Source of the DNA: UBA1731 sp964440985
Lineage (GTDB): Bacteria > Verrucomicrobiota > Kiritimatiellia > RFP12 > UBA1067
Length of the DNA stretch: 64,000 bases
Direction of reading: 5' to 3'
Assembly: GCA_964440985.1 (NCBI GenBank)
Contig: CAYTWE010000002.1
Span: forward strand, 21,269 to 85,268
Shown piece by piece: positions 1-8,438 of the stretch (its first letter is position 1; the number at the start of each line of letters is the position of its first letter). Below the pieces are notes generated by a model. It did not search any database and was not told where the DNA came from. It saw only the letters and a program-made list of their open reading frames with translations. The position numbers and the translations under genes are program-made.

Positions 1-1995
1 CTCGACGAGATCTGCGGTCAGCTTCGCCAGCTTCTCTGCATCCTCAACGCTGCCGACAACGAACTTGAGATCCTGCTCGCCCTTCTGCAGTATGTACATC
101 AGGCAGGCGTTCACGCGCACCTCCGCCGCACGGATCGACCAAAGATCTGTCCAAAGCTGCTGGAACGCCTTGAGCTGCGGCGGATACTCCACCTTCTTCT
201 CCTCGACGTTCGCCACTGGCGCAGGCGCAGGCGCCGGCTTGGCTTCCGGCTTCTTTGCCTTGTCAGCACCGGCCTTCTTCGCGGGTTCGGCCTTCTTCGG
301 AGCATCCTTGCCCTTCTTGTCTGCGGCAGCCTTCGCCGGTGGCGCGTTCGTGGCGGTGGCCGCCGGTGCGGGCGCGTTCGTGGCCGCAGGTGCAGCAGCG
401 GCGGCGGCTGGCGCATTTGTCGCCGCTGGCGCATTGGTGGATGCAGGCGCAGGTTCAGGCGCGGCGGGCGGCGCAGACAGCACTGCGTTAAGTTTGGCGA
501 TCTTCTCGACAACCTTGTTGGAGTAGGCCACTGCGTCCGTGTAGTCCTTCGTCTCCGGAGCGACAAGCACGGCGCGACACGCCTCCCTCACATCAGGGGC
601 AAGCATGGCGAGAAATGCGTCAGAGGACTTCTGCACCTCCTTCTCGGACTTGACACGCTGGTCGGTCACGAGTGCGGCAAACTCCGTCGCACTCTTCATC
701 GTCGCCCGGACGGCCTCCTTCGCCTCATGGGCCTTTTTGTCCATCAAAGCCATGCGTTCGCGTTCGGCCGCCGCCTTTGAGGACTGGATGTACCAGAAAA
801 GTCCGCCTGCGGTAAGAAGCAGGAGCACCACCACTCCGATTGCGCCAAGCGCAATCATCTTTCCGATTGTCATCGGCTGCTTCTCGGCTGGCTCCTCCGC
901 CGCCGTCTCTGCCTCTTCTCCCTCGACAACCTCATCCGTCCCATCGAGCGGAGCGCCATCTGCAGCCGTCTCACCGGCCTCGCCGCCTTCAGGTGCGGCA
1001 TCATCGCGGCGCTTGTTGAGCGTCATGCGGCGTTTGCCCTTCATCATGATGCGCTTCCCGCCTTTGCGGGCCGGCGCGGCAGGCTCGTTCGAAGATTCGG
1101 CTGTGTCTACGGCGGCCACGGCGGCAGCGGCGGCGACCTTCTCGTCTATCGTGACGCCTTCGGCGAGTGCGCGGTTTATGTCTCCGATGCAGGCCTCCCA
1201 CGTCGGGTAGCGGTCGATGACCTCCCGCGCCATCATCTTGAGAAGTATCTTGTCTATCGATGCCGGCAGCCCCGGACGCACCGCGCTGGGCGGCTTCGGA
1301 TTCTCAAGAAACCTCTTTTTGACCACCTCATCCGGATCGCTGCCTTCGAACGGCGCAACGCCTGTGAGCGCGTGGTATATCGAGGCGCCGAGAGAATACA
1401 TGTCCACCCGGAAATCAATCGCACCTTTGCGCACCTTCTCCGGCGCGATGTAGTACGGAGTGCCCCAGATCTCGTCGCCGGAATTTTCATCCTGCATTCC
1501 GGCAAGCCCGAAGTCGACGATCTTTGCCGCACCAGTTGCGTCGAAAAGAATGTTCTCCGGCTTTATGTCGCCATGCACAAGCCCCTGGTCTGCGGCGCAG
1601 GAAAGGCCTTCCGCCACCTGCTTGCATATGCGCATCACACGCGTCGGGTCGATGTTCCTGCCATGCACCTCCATGAGACGCAGCAGCGAACCGCCGCCCG
1701 CCATCTCCATCGCGATGTACGGCTGGCCGTCCACGATGTCGTAGGAGTATATCTGCGCGATGGAAGGATGGATGAGCCTTGCCGCCGCCTGCGCCTCGCG
1801 CTTGAACCGCTCGAGGAACTGCGGGTCTGCGCCGAGCGACTTGAGCATCACCTTGAGCGCGACCTGACGGTCGAGCATCTTGTCACGCGCAAGGTACACG
1901 CCTCCCATCCCGCCATGTCCAAGCTCCCGCTCCACGATGAACCGCCCGAACTCGCACGGCGGCTTCAGCATCGTCTCTTCGTTGTCATCGCTCAT
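1..1995 (-). CDS. Serine/threonine protein kinase, membrane-anchored (3' end cut by window edge)
   Basis: Bacterial Hanks-type kinase. The glycine loop is at about residues 26-33 (GHGGMGGV), the ATP-binding Lys at 48 (VALK), the catalytic loop HGDIKPEN at 141-148, DFG at 161-163 and APE at 184-186. The catalytic loop reads HGD instead of HRD, so this is a non-RD kinase. A single membrane segment lies near residues 375-400, followed by an Ala/Pro/Thr/Asn-rich linker (about 505-600) and the start of a further domain that runs off the window, so at least 665 residues are present. The start is the ATG at 1995, preceded by AAGGAG; an ATG five bases upstream runs straight into a stop. It follows lepB by 25 bp and may share its transcript. 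The kinase would be cytosolic, with its tail across the inner membrane. Substrates are unknown. Confidence 0.9.
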   Translation of the reverse strand, partial: MSDDNEETMLKPPCEFGRFIVERELGHGGMGGVYLARDKMLDRQVALKVMLKSLGADPQFLERFKREAQAAARLIHPSIAQIYSYDIVDGQPYIAMEMAGGGSLLRLMEVHGRNIDPTRVMRICKQVAEGLSCAADQGLVHGDIKPENILFDATGAAKIVDFGLAGMQDENSGDEIWGTPYYIAPEKVRKGAIDFRVDMYSLGASIYHALTGVAPFEGSDPDEVVKKRFLENPKPPSAVRPGLPASIDKILLKMMAREVIDRYPTWEACIGDINRALAEGVTIDEKVAAAAAVAAVDTAESSNEPAAPARKGGKRIMMKGKRRMTLNKRRDDAAPEGGEAGETAADGAPLDGTDEVVEGEEAETAAEEPAEKQPMTIGKMIALGAIGVVVLLLLTAGGLFWYIQSSKAAAERERMALMDKKAHEAKEAVRATMKSATEFAALVTDQRVKSEKEVQKSSDAFLAMLAPDVREACRAVLVAPETKDYTDAVAYSNKVVEKIAKLNAVLSAPPAAPEPAPASTNAPAATNAPAAAAAAPAATNAPAPAATATNAPPAKAAADKKGKDAPKKAEPAKKAGADKAKKPEAKPAPAPAPVANVEEKKVEYPPQLKAFQQLWTDLWSIRAAEVRVNACLMYILQKGEQDLKFVVGSVEDAEKLAKLTADLVE

Positions 1996-2020
1996 AGCAT
2001 TCTCCTTAACAGAAAACCGT

Positions 2021-3094
2021 TCACTTCACAGGGCCGAAATGCGCACTCGCGAACGGCCAGAACACTCCGGCCGCCACACCGCGCAGATTCTTGGCAGGCA
2101 CCGGTCCCCAATACCGGCTGTCGTAGCTTGCAGGGCTGTTGTCGCCGCAGGCGAAGTACTCGTCCACGCCAAGCTTCACCTCGCCGGAGACGTCGGTCTT
2201 GTCCGAATGCGGCCCAGGATCGAACGGCGGACAGTTCGCCGGACGCACAGCCTGCACCTTTCTGCCGTTGACTATCAGGTATGGCTTCACGATCTGCACA
2301 GTGTCACCCGGCGTTCCGCACATCCGCTTGATGTAGTGCGTCCCCTGCACGAGACCCTTTATCCCGGTGGTCGAGAATATCATCACGTCACCGATTCGCG
2401 GATGCCTGAAATTCCACAGCCAGCGATTCACGAACAGGAAGTCGCCGATGCGGCGGTATCCGCACCAGATGCGTTCGCCCGCAGCCACGAAATCGCCGTG
2501 CCCCTTGCCGCCGACGAGTTTGCCTGTGCCGTCCACAAACGCATCGGTGGGGATCTTCTCCGTCACGTCCGGACGCGCCGCAACGGATACGATGTAGTGT
2601 CCGTTGTTGTCAGGCCGCACCGTCAGCGTGCCGGAACACGGGGCCTTGAAGTCCACGAAGGTTTCGCCGGAGACGAGCCACTTGATCTGCCTCAGCACCG
2701 GAGTGCGATCCCACACTGTGGCGTCCTGCGGATTCCTGCGCTCCGACCAGTTGCCGTACAGCGTGGGACGCATCGAGCCGGTCGGTATGTTGAACGGCTC
2801 GTAGAAATAGCAGCGGAACGCCATCGCCACAGAGATCGAAACGACAAGAATGTCAAGCCACTCACGCCCCAGCGCAAAGCTTTTCGGAGGATCGAGTTCG
2901 CCAAGAATCTCGGCGCATTTCTCGTGGTCTTTCTTCCGCCACGCATCGTTCAGTGCGGAGAACTTTCCGGCGAAGCTGCCCGTGCGGTAGTCGGGAAGAT
3001 CCTCATGCGACAGCACAAAGACCCTGGCGGCTGCAAGCGTCGCCTTGATCTCCTTGCGCCGTCTGGCCTCACGGGAAAAAGGAAGATAAAACAT
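2021..3094 (-). CDS. lepB: Signal peptidase I
   Basis: Inner-membrane serine protease that removes signal peptides from Sec- and Tat-exported proteins. The Ser/Lys dyad is visible: Ser107 in NIPTGSMRP and Lys256 in HYIKRMCGTPGD. The conserved box E (GDNSPASYDSRYWGPVP) lies near residues 318-334. One membrane helix (about 80-97) precedes the catalytic serine. About 75 charged residues precede this helix, longer than in most homologues. It is 357 residues long. The ATG at 3094 has no Shine-Dalgarno sequence but sits 8 bp after a near-consensus -10, so the mRNA may be leaderless. The kinase gene follows after 25 bp. Confidence 0.95.
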   Translation of the reverse strand: MFYLPFSREARRRKEIKATLAAARVFVLSHEDLPDYRTGSFAGKFSALNDAWRKKDHEKCAEILGELDPPKSFALGREWLDILVVSISVAMAFRCYFYEPFNIPTGSMRPTLYGNWSERRNPQDATVWDRTPVLRQIKWLVSGETFVDFKAPCSGTLTVRPDNNGHYIVSVAARPDVTEKIPTDAFVDGTGKLVGGKGHGDFVAAGERIWCGYRRIGDFLFVNRWLWNFRHPRIGDVMIFSTTGIKGLVQGTHYIKRMCGTPGDTVQIVKPYLIVNGRKVQAVRPANCPPFDPGPHSDKTDVSGEVKLGVDEYFACGDNSPASYDSRYWGPVPAKNLRGVAAGVFWPFASAHFGPVK

Positions 3095-3102
3095 TTTCGC
3101 GG

Positions 3103-3131
3103 ATTATATCGTAATGCACAGTCTATTTCAA
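3103..3131 (-). promoter_or_regulatory. Sigma70-type promoter of lepB, nearly leaderless
   Basis: On the minus strand, TTGAAA (3126-3131), a 17-bp spacer and a perfect TATAAT (3103-3108). Only 8 bp separate the -10 from the lepB ATG, so transcription would begin within 1-3 bases of the start codon. It lies between the tolB stop codon and lepB. Confidence 0.75.
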
Positions 3132-3139
3132 GGTCACTG

Positions 3140-4297
3140 TCACTTGCTGAACGCAGGGTTCATCCAGTTGCCCTTGTTGTAGAAGATCTGAACCGGCTTG
3201 TCGCCGTCCGGATCGGTGTCTACGATGAACAGCGCCTTGTCGCGGGATGCGACGAGGTGGCGGCTGTCGGCCGCCCAGGACGGATCCTGCCACGAACCCG
3301 GATTCGTCACGGTACGCGCCGACGACGCATCGCCACCGGCCTCTGCGACCATTATGCACCACTGCCCGGACTGGAGGGACGACCAGCAGAGCTTGCCGTC
3401 AGGCGCCCAGTCCGGATGGGTGTTCTGCCGCCCCTTCTGCGTGTAGCGGGTGGACTTGCGCGTGGCGACGTCGCAGATGTAGATCTGCGGGTTGCGCGTC
3501 TGGTCGGAGACGTACGCAATCTTGCGCCCGTCGGGACTCCAGCACGGACTCGACTCCACCGCAGCCGGCGTCTCGGTCATGCGCTTGATCTTGCGGGACG
3601 CGAGATCCATCACGTAAAGCTCCGGGTTCCCCTGATAGGCGAGTATGATTGCGACGGAACGCCCGTCAGGCGATGCCGCCGCGCCGGAGGCGCCGTTCTT
3701 GAAGAAGCCGAGGCATTCGCGCTGTTCGGTGTCAACGTTGATGCGGTAGGAAAGCTGCTTCTCGTGCAGGAAGCCGGTGTAGTAGACGTCCGTTCCGTTG
3801 AACGCCCAGCGCGGACCGATTGCAGCCCGTCCGTCGCTCGTGACCTGCCTCATGTCCCATCCGTCAGGATAGCACATGTACAGCTCCGCATTGTCGGAGC
3901 CTTTGCGGTTCACGTACGCGATGCGCTTCGTGGCGAAGCCCGTGCCGCCATCGGAGAACGACTTCACGATCGCATCAGACATCCGCCGCGCAGCCATGCG
4001 GGCGCCGGCGGCGTCGGAGAACGTCTCGCTTGACGTCACGGCCTTGCCGTAGCCTGCTGCCTTTACGGTTCCGCCGGCCGTTCCGGAGACCGTAATCGAG
4101 CCGGAAGGCGCAACCTTGAACCAGCCTGAAAGCTCCAGGTTCTTCTTCAGAGCCTTCGCGTAGTCCGGACTTCCGGAAACCTGCACGGCAACCGTCACCT
4201 TCACCGCACCCTGCTTTACCACGTCCACCGTCAGCGCAAAGGCCTCCGACACGGAAACCGCCAGTACGCAGCCCAATATGCAATTGCGAATCTTCAT
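3140..4297 (-). CDS. tolB: TolB-like periplasmic beta-propeller protein
   Basis: Probable TolB, the periplasmic propeller of the Tol-Pal system that supports outer-membrane integrity and division. It has an N-terminal signal peptide (hydrophobic to about residue 22, ending SEAFA), an N-terminal alpha/beta domain to about 150, and at least three PD40-type repeats with WSPDGRKIAYVSD-like and PDWAPDGKL-like motifs. The length of 385 residues is a little below typical TolB (about 430). No tolQ, tolR, tolA or pal is in the window, so a TolB-like role rests on the domain order alone. The ATG at 4297 has only a distant AAAGG. lpxA lies 51 bp upstream. Confidence 0.8.
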   Translation of the reverse strand: MKIRNCILGCVLAVSVSEAFALTVDVVKQGAVKVTVAVQVSGSPDYAKALKKNLELSGWFKVAPSGSITVSGTAGGTVKAAGYGKAVTSSETFSDAAGARMAARRMSDAIVKSFSDGGTGFATKRIAYVNRKGSDNAELYMCYPDGWDMRQVTSDGRAAIGPRWAFNGTDVYYTGFLHEKQLSYRINVDTEQRECLGFFKNGASGAAASPDGRSVAIILAYQGNPELYVMDLASRKIKRMTETPAAVESSPCWSPDGRKIAYVSDQTRNPQIYICDVATRKSTRYTQKGRQNTHPDWAPDGKLCWSSLQSGQWCIMVAEAGGDASSARTVTNPGSWQDPSWAADSRHLVASRDKALFIVDTDPDGDKPVQIFYNKGNWMNPAFSK

Positions 4298-4348
4298 TTT
4301 TACAATCTTGCCTTTCGTTGATATCCTGTCCCGGTCATTGTCGCCGCA

Positions 4349-5131
4349 TCAGCTCACGCCGCGCGTCGAGTTGCGGTAGAACTGCACAAGTTCCTTGACC
4401 TCGTCAAACTGCTCCACATCGTTCTCCACCCGCTCTAAGGCCTGCGAACGGTTGAGACCGGAATGGTATATGAACCTGAACGCCTCCTTGAGCGCAGATA
4501 TGACGTCCTTGGAGAATCCGCGCCTTGTAAGCCCGACGACGTTCGGGCCGATGACCTTGAGCGACCCTTCAACCATGTCTCCGAGCATGAACGGCGGGAA
4601 ATCCTGCCTGATCTTCGACATTCCGCCGACCATCGCGTGGCGTCCGACGCTGCAGAACTGGTGGGACGCAGCGCATCCGCCGATTATCGCCCAGTCCTGG
4701 AGGTGTACGTCTCCGGCGAGCTGAACGGAGTTCGAGCAGATCACGTGATTGCCAAGCACGACGCCGTGCGCCGCATGGCAGTACGCCATGAACAGGCAGT
4801 CAGATCCGATGATCGTCTTCTCGCCGTCCTTCGTGCCGAGATGCACGGTGGCGAATTCGCGGATCACCGTCCGGTCGCCGATCTCCACGTACGAGACAGA
4901 CCCTTCCTGATACTTCAGATCCTGCGTCTTCATCCCGATGAGCGCATACGGGAATATCTGGCACTCTGCGCCTATCGTAGTGTGTCCGTCGATTATCGCG
5001 CCCTGCCCAACGGTCGTTCCGGGGCCGATGATTGCGTTCGCGCCGATTGTGGCGTAAGGGCCTACCTTGACGCCGTCGCCAAGACGCGCATTTGCGTCAA
5101 CCATCGCGGTTGGATGTACTTCTATAGCCAT
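4349..5131 (-). CDS. lpxA: UDP-N-acetylglucosamine O-acyltransferase
   Basis: First enzyme of lipid A synthesis: transfers a hydroxyacyl chain from acyl carrier protein to UDP-GlcNAc in the cytosol. The sequence is a series of hexapeptide repeats (left-handed beta helix), with the catalytic His in CHAAHG near residue 122 and the helical C-terminal domain typical of LpxA. The start is the ATG at 5131 (MAIEVHPTA), preceded by GGAGAG. A more upstream in-frame ATG at 5173 would overlap the neighbouring permease gene and has no comparable ribosome site. The chosen start gives 260 residues, matching the family's usual length of about 262. It lies 10 bp after the LptF/LptG gene. lpxD, fabZ and lpxB, its usual neighbours, are absent. 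Confidence 0.95.
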   Translation of the reverse strand: MAIEVHPTAMVDANARLGDGVKVGPYATIGANAIIGPGTTVGQGAIIDGHTTIGAECQIFPYALIGMKTQDLKYQEGSVSYVEIGDRTVIREFATVHLGTKDGEKTIIGSDCLFMAYCHAAHGVVLGNHVICSNSVQLAGDVHLQDWAIIGGCAASHQFCSVGRHAMVGGMSKIRQDFPPFMLGDMVEGSLKVIGPNVVGLTRRGFSKDVISALKEAFRFIYHSGLNRSQALERVENDVEQFDEVKELVQFYRNSTRGVS

Positions 5132-5141
5132 TTTCTCTCCA

Positions 5142-6257
5142 TTAAAGGTTTTTCGGCACGAGATACGATGCAAGCGCCAGACACGCGACGACAGGAATCC
5201 ATATCAGGAACTCCGGCTGTGCGCGGAAATCCTTCGACAGGCTGGACATCAGTATCACGACCATGTAGTACGACAAGGCGACGGCAAGCGATATCGCCAT
5301 TCCGACGGAGCTTTCCTTGCGCTGTGCGCGTATGCCGAGCGGAATGCCAACGAGGACAAAGCATACGGATGCAAACGCAAAGACCCAACGCTTCTGAAAC
5401 TCCGTCTGAATGTCGCTCAGATAGCGTTTTGCCATATACTTCTCCGTACCCTTCTTCGAATTCCCCTTCGAAGTCTCCACCTGCGCCTTTGCGCGATCTA
5501 TGGCCGACATCATCTCGAAGAAGCAGAAGTCCTTCTCCTTGCGCTTGTACTTGCCGTCCTTCAGCACATCCTCAACGCGGTACTGGTAGCGGGCTATCCG
5601 CGCCATTCCGGGATGCTCCTCGTCAAGCGGATCTACCGTTATGTCGTGCAGATCGAGGCACACATCCTTCCCTTCGCTCGTGACAAGAGCCTTCTTGGCC
5701 GTTATCTCGCGCACAAACCTCTTGTTGGAGTAGTCGAGCACGATGAGGTCGCGAAGCCAGTTGCCCTCACGCGATTCAAAGTATATCTTCACCTTCGGGA
5801 AGTCGTCGATGACCCTGCCCGGCTCAAGAAGGTCAAGCCCGGCCCCCACGGAAATGCGCCTTGCGAGATTGCGGCGCACCTCGTGTCCGCGTGGCACGAT
5901 CTCGTTGTTGATGAAAAGCCCAAGAAGCGTCATCGCAGCCGCAAAAAGCACAGGATAGCGTATCACGGAGAGAAGGTTCACTCCGCAGGCTCGCATCGCT
6001 GCGATCTCCGAATCGGCGGAAAGGCGGGAGAACACGAGCAGTGACGAGACGAGCAGCGCAAGCGGTATCGTCCACTGCATCGTCTCCGGGAAGCACACAA
6101 GCGCAAAACGCCCCACAAGCTCAATGGGGATGCCGGAGAGGATGTAGCCGACGATCTGCACCATCAGACCGATCGTCAGCACGAACGACAGCACCAGAAA
6201 CGCCAACAGGAAGGACGTCAAAAATGATCCGAATACATATCTCTGGAGTGTCTTCAT
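5142..6257 (-). CDS. LptF/LptG-family LPS export permease
   Basis: Inner-membrane subunit of the LptBFG ABC transporter that extracts LPS for delivery to the outer membrane. Three N-terminal membrane helices (about 10-35, 50-75, 95-120), a periplasmic beta-jellyroll domain (about 130-260) and three C-terminal helices match the YjgP/YjgQ fold. Residues such as MRACGVNLLSV match the conserved cytosolic coupling region. Sequence alone does not separate LptF from LptG. It is 371 residues long. No second permease is present in the window. It sits directly upstream of lpxA. The ATG at 6257 lacks a Shine-Dalgarno sequence and has a -10 element 11 bp before it. Confidence 0.9.
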   Translation of the reverse strand: MKTLQRYVFGSFLTSFLLAFLVLSFVLTIGLMVQIVGYILSGIPIELVGRFALVCFPETMQWTIPLALLVSSLLVFSRLSADSEIAAMRACGVNLLSVIRYPVLFAAAMTLLGLFINNEIVPRGHEVRRNLARRISVGAGLDLLEPGRVIDDFPKVKIYFESREGNWLRDLIVLDYSNKRFVREITAKKALVTSEGKDVCLDLHDITVDPLDEEHPGMARIARYQYRVEDVLKDGKYKRKEKDFCFFEMMSAIDRAKAQVETSKGNSKKGTEKYMAKRYLSDIQTEFQKRWVFAFASVCFVLVGIPLGIRAQRKESSVGMAISLAVALSYYMVVILMSSLSKDFRAQPEFLIWIPVVACLALASYLVPKNL

Positions 6258-6268
6258 TTATTCTGCGG

Positions 6269-6297
6269 ATTGTACCAAATCAGCCCCCCGCAGGCAA
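6269..6297 (-). promoter_or_regulatory. Promoter of the LptF/LptG gene, nearly leaderless
   Basis: Minus strand: TTGCCT (6292-6297), 17-bp spacer ending TGG, TACAAT (6269-6274). The ATG follows after 11 bp, giving a predicted 5' leader of only a few bases. The same TTGCCT-N17 arrangement occurs before the hydrogenase operon. The rest of the 155-bp gap between 6258 and 6412 shows nothing else recognisable. Confidence 0.65.
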
Positions 6298-6412
6298 GGA
6301 CGGCATGGACTGCTCAAAGCCGAGGCGCACACCGGAACGGCAACGCGGCAGCGTCTGCGGGAAACGCCAGGTCCGGATGATCCGATGCCTGATGATGCAC
6401 CGATTGGACAGG

Positions 6413-7180
6413 TCATGCCACGCGACCGACAAGACCGGCGGCAAGCGACGACAGGGGCTTGGCGTCACCCGGCAATCCGTCAAGCGCGGCAAGCGCCGTC
6501 GCAGTCATGTCGGCTATTTTTCGTTCCGTTTCAGCCTTCGGATACGGCGAATCACCGTCAAGCAGATCATCCTCGAACTGGAACGCAAGTCCCAGGTTGA
6601 GTGCATACGTGCGCAGACGCTCCACGTCGACGGCGCTTCCACCGCCCGCGTACGCCCCCATTGCGGCGGCGGCCACAAAAAGATCGGCCGTCTTGTGGCG
6701 ATAGATGAAGTCGATATCCGCACGGTCGCCGGAGATGTCCTCCACCTGTCCGCGAACAACACCGACAGCGGCCTCTCCAAGCACAGAGACTATCCTGTCG
6801 GCGTTGCGCGGAGAACGCGCCGCCGCCGCGAACGCAAGCGCCTGAAGCGCATCGCCCGCAAGAATCGCGTTCGCCTCCCCGAACTTCGCCCATACGCTCG
6901 GCTGTCCACGACGCATTTCATCGTTGTCCATCGACGGCAGGTCGTCGTGCACAAGGGTGTACGAATGCAGAAGCTCGATCGCACAGGCCGGGAAGACTGC
7001 ATCCTCAACGCTGCCGCCGACAGCCACCGACGCGGCAAGGCACAGCTGCGGACGCACCCGCTTGCCGCCGCAGAGGACGGCATGGCGCATCGCGTCGAAC
7101 AGGACTGAAGGCCGTGAACCGGAAAGAAGTTCGCGAAGCGCCGCCTCAACGGCGGTGGTCATGTCTGCCATCATCGACAT
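6413..7180 (-). CDS. Polyprenyl (farnesyl/geranylgeranyl-type) diphosphate synthase, compact C-terminus
   Basis: Trans-prenyltransferase that condenses IPP with allylic diphosphates. Visible motifs are GGKRVRP (substrate binding), the first Asp-rich motif DDLPSMDND and the second FEDDLLD. After the second motif the usual segment of about 20 residues leading to a KxTYP motif is largely missing, and the protein is about 255 residues against about 300 for IspA. The ATG at 7180 lies two bases after the upstream gene's stop codon; ATGs at 7174 and 7171 are alternatives, and none has a clear ribosome site, suggesting translational coupling. Product chain length cannot be read from the sequence with certainty. 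Together with ispG it supports the MEP route to isoprenoids. Confidence 0.85.
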   Translation of the reverse strand: MSMMADMTTAVEAALRELLSGSRPSVLFDAMRHAVLCGGKRVRPQLCLAASVAVGGSVEDAVFPACAIELLHSYTLVHDDLPSMDNDEMRRGQPSVWAKFGEANAILAGDALQALAFAAAARSPRNADRIVSVLGEAAVGVVRGQVEDISGDRADIDFIYRHKTADLFVAAAAMGAYAGGGSAVDVERLRTYALNLGLAFQFEDDLLDGDSPYPKAETERKIADMTATALAALDGLPGDAKPLSSLAAGLVGRVA

Positions 7181-7181
7181 T

Positions 7182-8390
7182 TCAGAGCGTTTCGCAGTGC
7201 GGGAGTTCGCCGACAAGCGGTTTTGCGTAGTCTATGAACGCCTTGGTGACGTCATGTCCGCTCTTCGCAATGTATTTGTCCGGCACAGATCGCGTGAATT
7301 TCGCCGCCGCCTGCGCAGGCATCGCCTCAAACGTCACCTTGTACGCCCGGCCCTTCGCCCTCTGCAGTCCGACAGTCCCCTTCACCGGGATGTCCTTTGC
7401 GCCGCGGGCTGCCTTGAGCGCATAGGAGACGGCCGCGCCGCCGGCCTGCCGCGCCTCTTTTACGTCCACCTTGCTCGCAATGCCCGGGAAACTGCGCTGG
7501 AGGTAGCCAAAGGTATCGGCGCGCACACGGCGAATCTCCGAATTCTTCTTCAGGTAGCCCGCAAGATAGTCGCCAAGCGCCCCCGTTCCGGAGAGCTGGA
7601 GATTTCCGTGGGAATCCTTTTCGCCTGCCGCGAACCGCTTCGCAAGAAGTTCGCCATCCGCATCGCGAATCCCTTCGGACACCGCCACCACGCAGCGTCC
7701 GTGCCTCTTCATCGCCGCCTGGACGTCGGCCACAAAGCCGTCAAGCGAAAACGGACGCTCGGGGAGATAGATGAGATGCGGGCCGTCACCGCTGTTTTCA
7801 CGGGCGAGCGCAGACGCCGCCGTGAGGAATCCGGCGTCACGCCCCATGATTATGTCGATCTTCACGCCGCCAAGCGCCCGGTTGTCAAGGTCGTCCCCCT
7901 TGAGCGCACAGGCGACGAAACGGGCGGCGGACGCAAATCCAGGCGTATGGTCGCAGCTGCGCAGATCGTTGTCGATGGTTTTTGGAATGTGGTACACGAC
8001 GAGCGGATAGCCGTCCTTCTCCGCCTCCTCACCGATGATGCGGGCGGCATCTGCGGAGTCGTTCCCGCCGATGTAGAAGAAGAATCCTACGTCAAGCCGC
8101 TTGAACTCCTCGAATATCCTGCGGCAATCGTCCGCCGTGGGCTTCATGCGGCAGCTGCCGAGGGCGGATGACGGAGTGAGGGCGACCGCCTCAAGCTTTG
8201 CGTCCGACACCTTGCGCAGGTCGATGTAGTCCCTGCCGAGAATCCCCTGGATGCCGTGTCGTGCGCCGAGAATCCGTCCGATCCTGTCGCCGGCCTTCCT
8301 GGCCGCGAACACGGCGCCGGCGAGCGATGCGTTGATGACCATGGACGGACCGCCAGACTGTGCGATGACCATGTTGTTCGACTTCTTCAT
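7182..8390 (-). CDS. pfp: Diphosphate--fructose-6-phosphate 1-phosphotransferase (PPi-dependent PFK)
   Basis: Phosphorylates fructose 6-phosphate using pyrophosphate in glycolysis, reversibly. The PFK fold is clear: the nucleotide-loop region QSGGPSMVIN at about 11-20, GGNDS at 108-112, PKTIDND at 136-142 and MGRDAG near 182-187. Asp in GGNDS and Lys in PKTIDND replace the glycines of ATP-dependent enzymes and are the accepted markers of PPi dependence. It has 402 residues, the short form. The ATG at 8390 has AAAGG about 8 bp upstream. Its stop lies two bases before the prenyl synthase ATG. Using PPi instead of ATP is common in anaerobes that save ATP. Confidence 0.92.
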   Translation of the reverse strand: MKKSNNMVIAQSGGPSMVINASLAGAVFAARKAGDRIGRILGARHGIQGILGRDYIDLRKVSDAKLEAVALTPSSALGSCRMKPTADDCRRIFEEFKRLDVGFFFYIGGNDSADAARIIGEEAEKDGYPLVVYHIPKTIDNDLRSCDHTPGFASAARFVACALKGDDLDNRALGGVKIDIIMGRDAGFLTAASALARENSGDGPHLIYLPERPFSLDGFVADVQAAMKRHGRCVVAVSEGIRDADGELLAKRFAAGEKDSHGNLQLSGTGALGDYLAGYLKKNSEIRRVRADTFGYLQRSFPGIASKVDVKEARQAGGAAVSYALKAARGAKDIPVKGTVGLQRAKGRAYKVTFEAMPAQAAAKFTRSVPDKYIAKSGHDVTKAFIDYAKPLVGELPHCETL

Positions 8391-8438
8391 GAATCCAACC
8401 TTTCTTCACCGCGGGGGCACACGCCGCCCCCGCAATCG

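Noticed and set aside
1880..4033. A 717-codon plus-strand open frame opposite the kinase, lepB and tolB genes
   Set aside because: It is antisense to three clear protein-coding genes, is rich in Arg/His/Pro and has no domain. Long antisense frames are expected in GC-rich DNA.
4463..5683. A 406-codon plus-strand frame opposite lpxA and the LPS permease
   Set aside because: Antisense to well-recognised genes; no ribosome site or motif.
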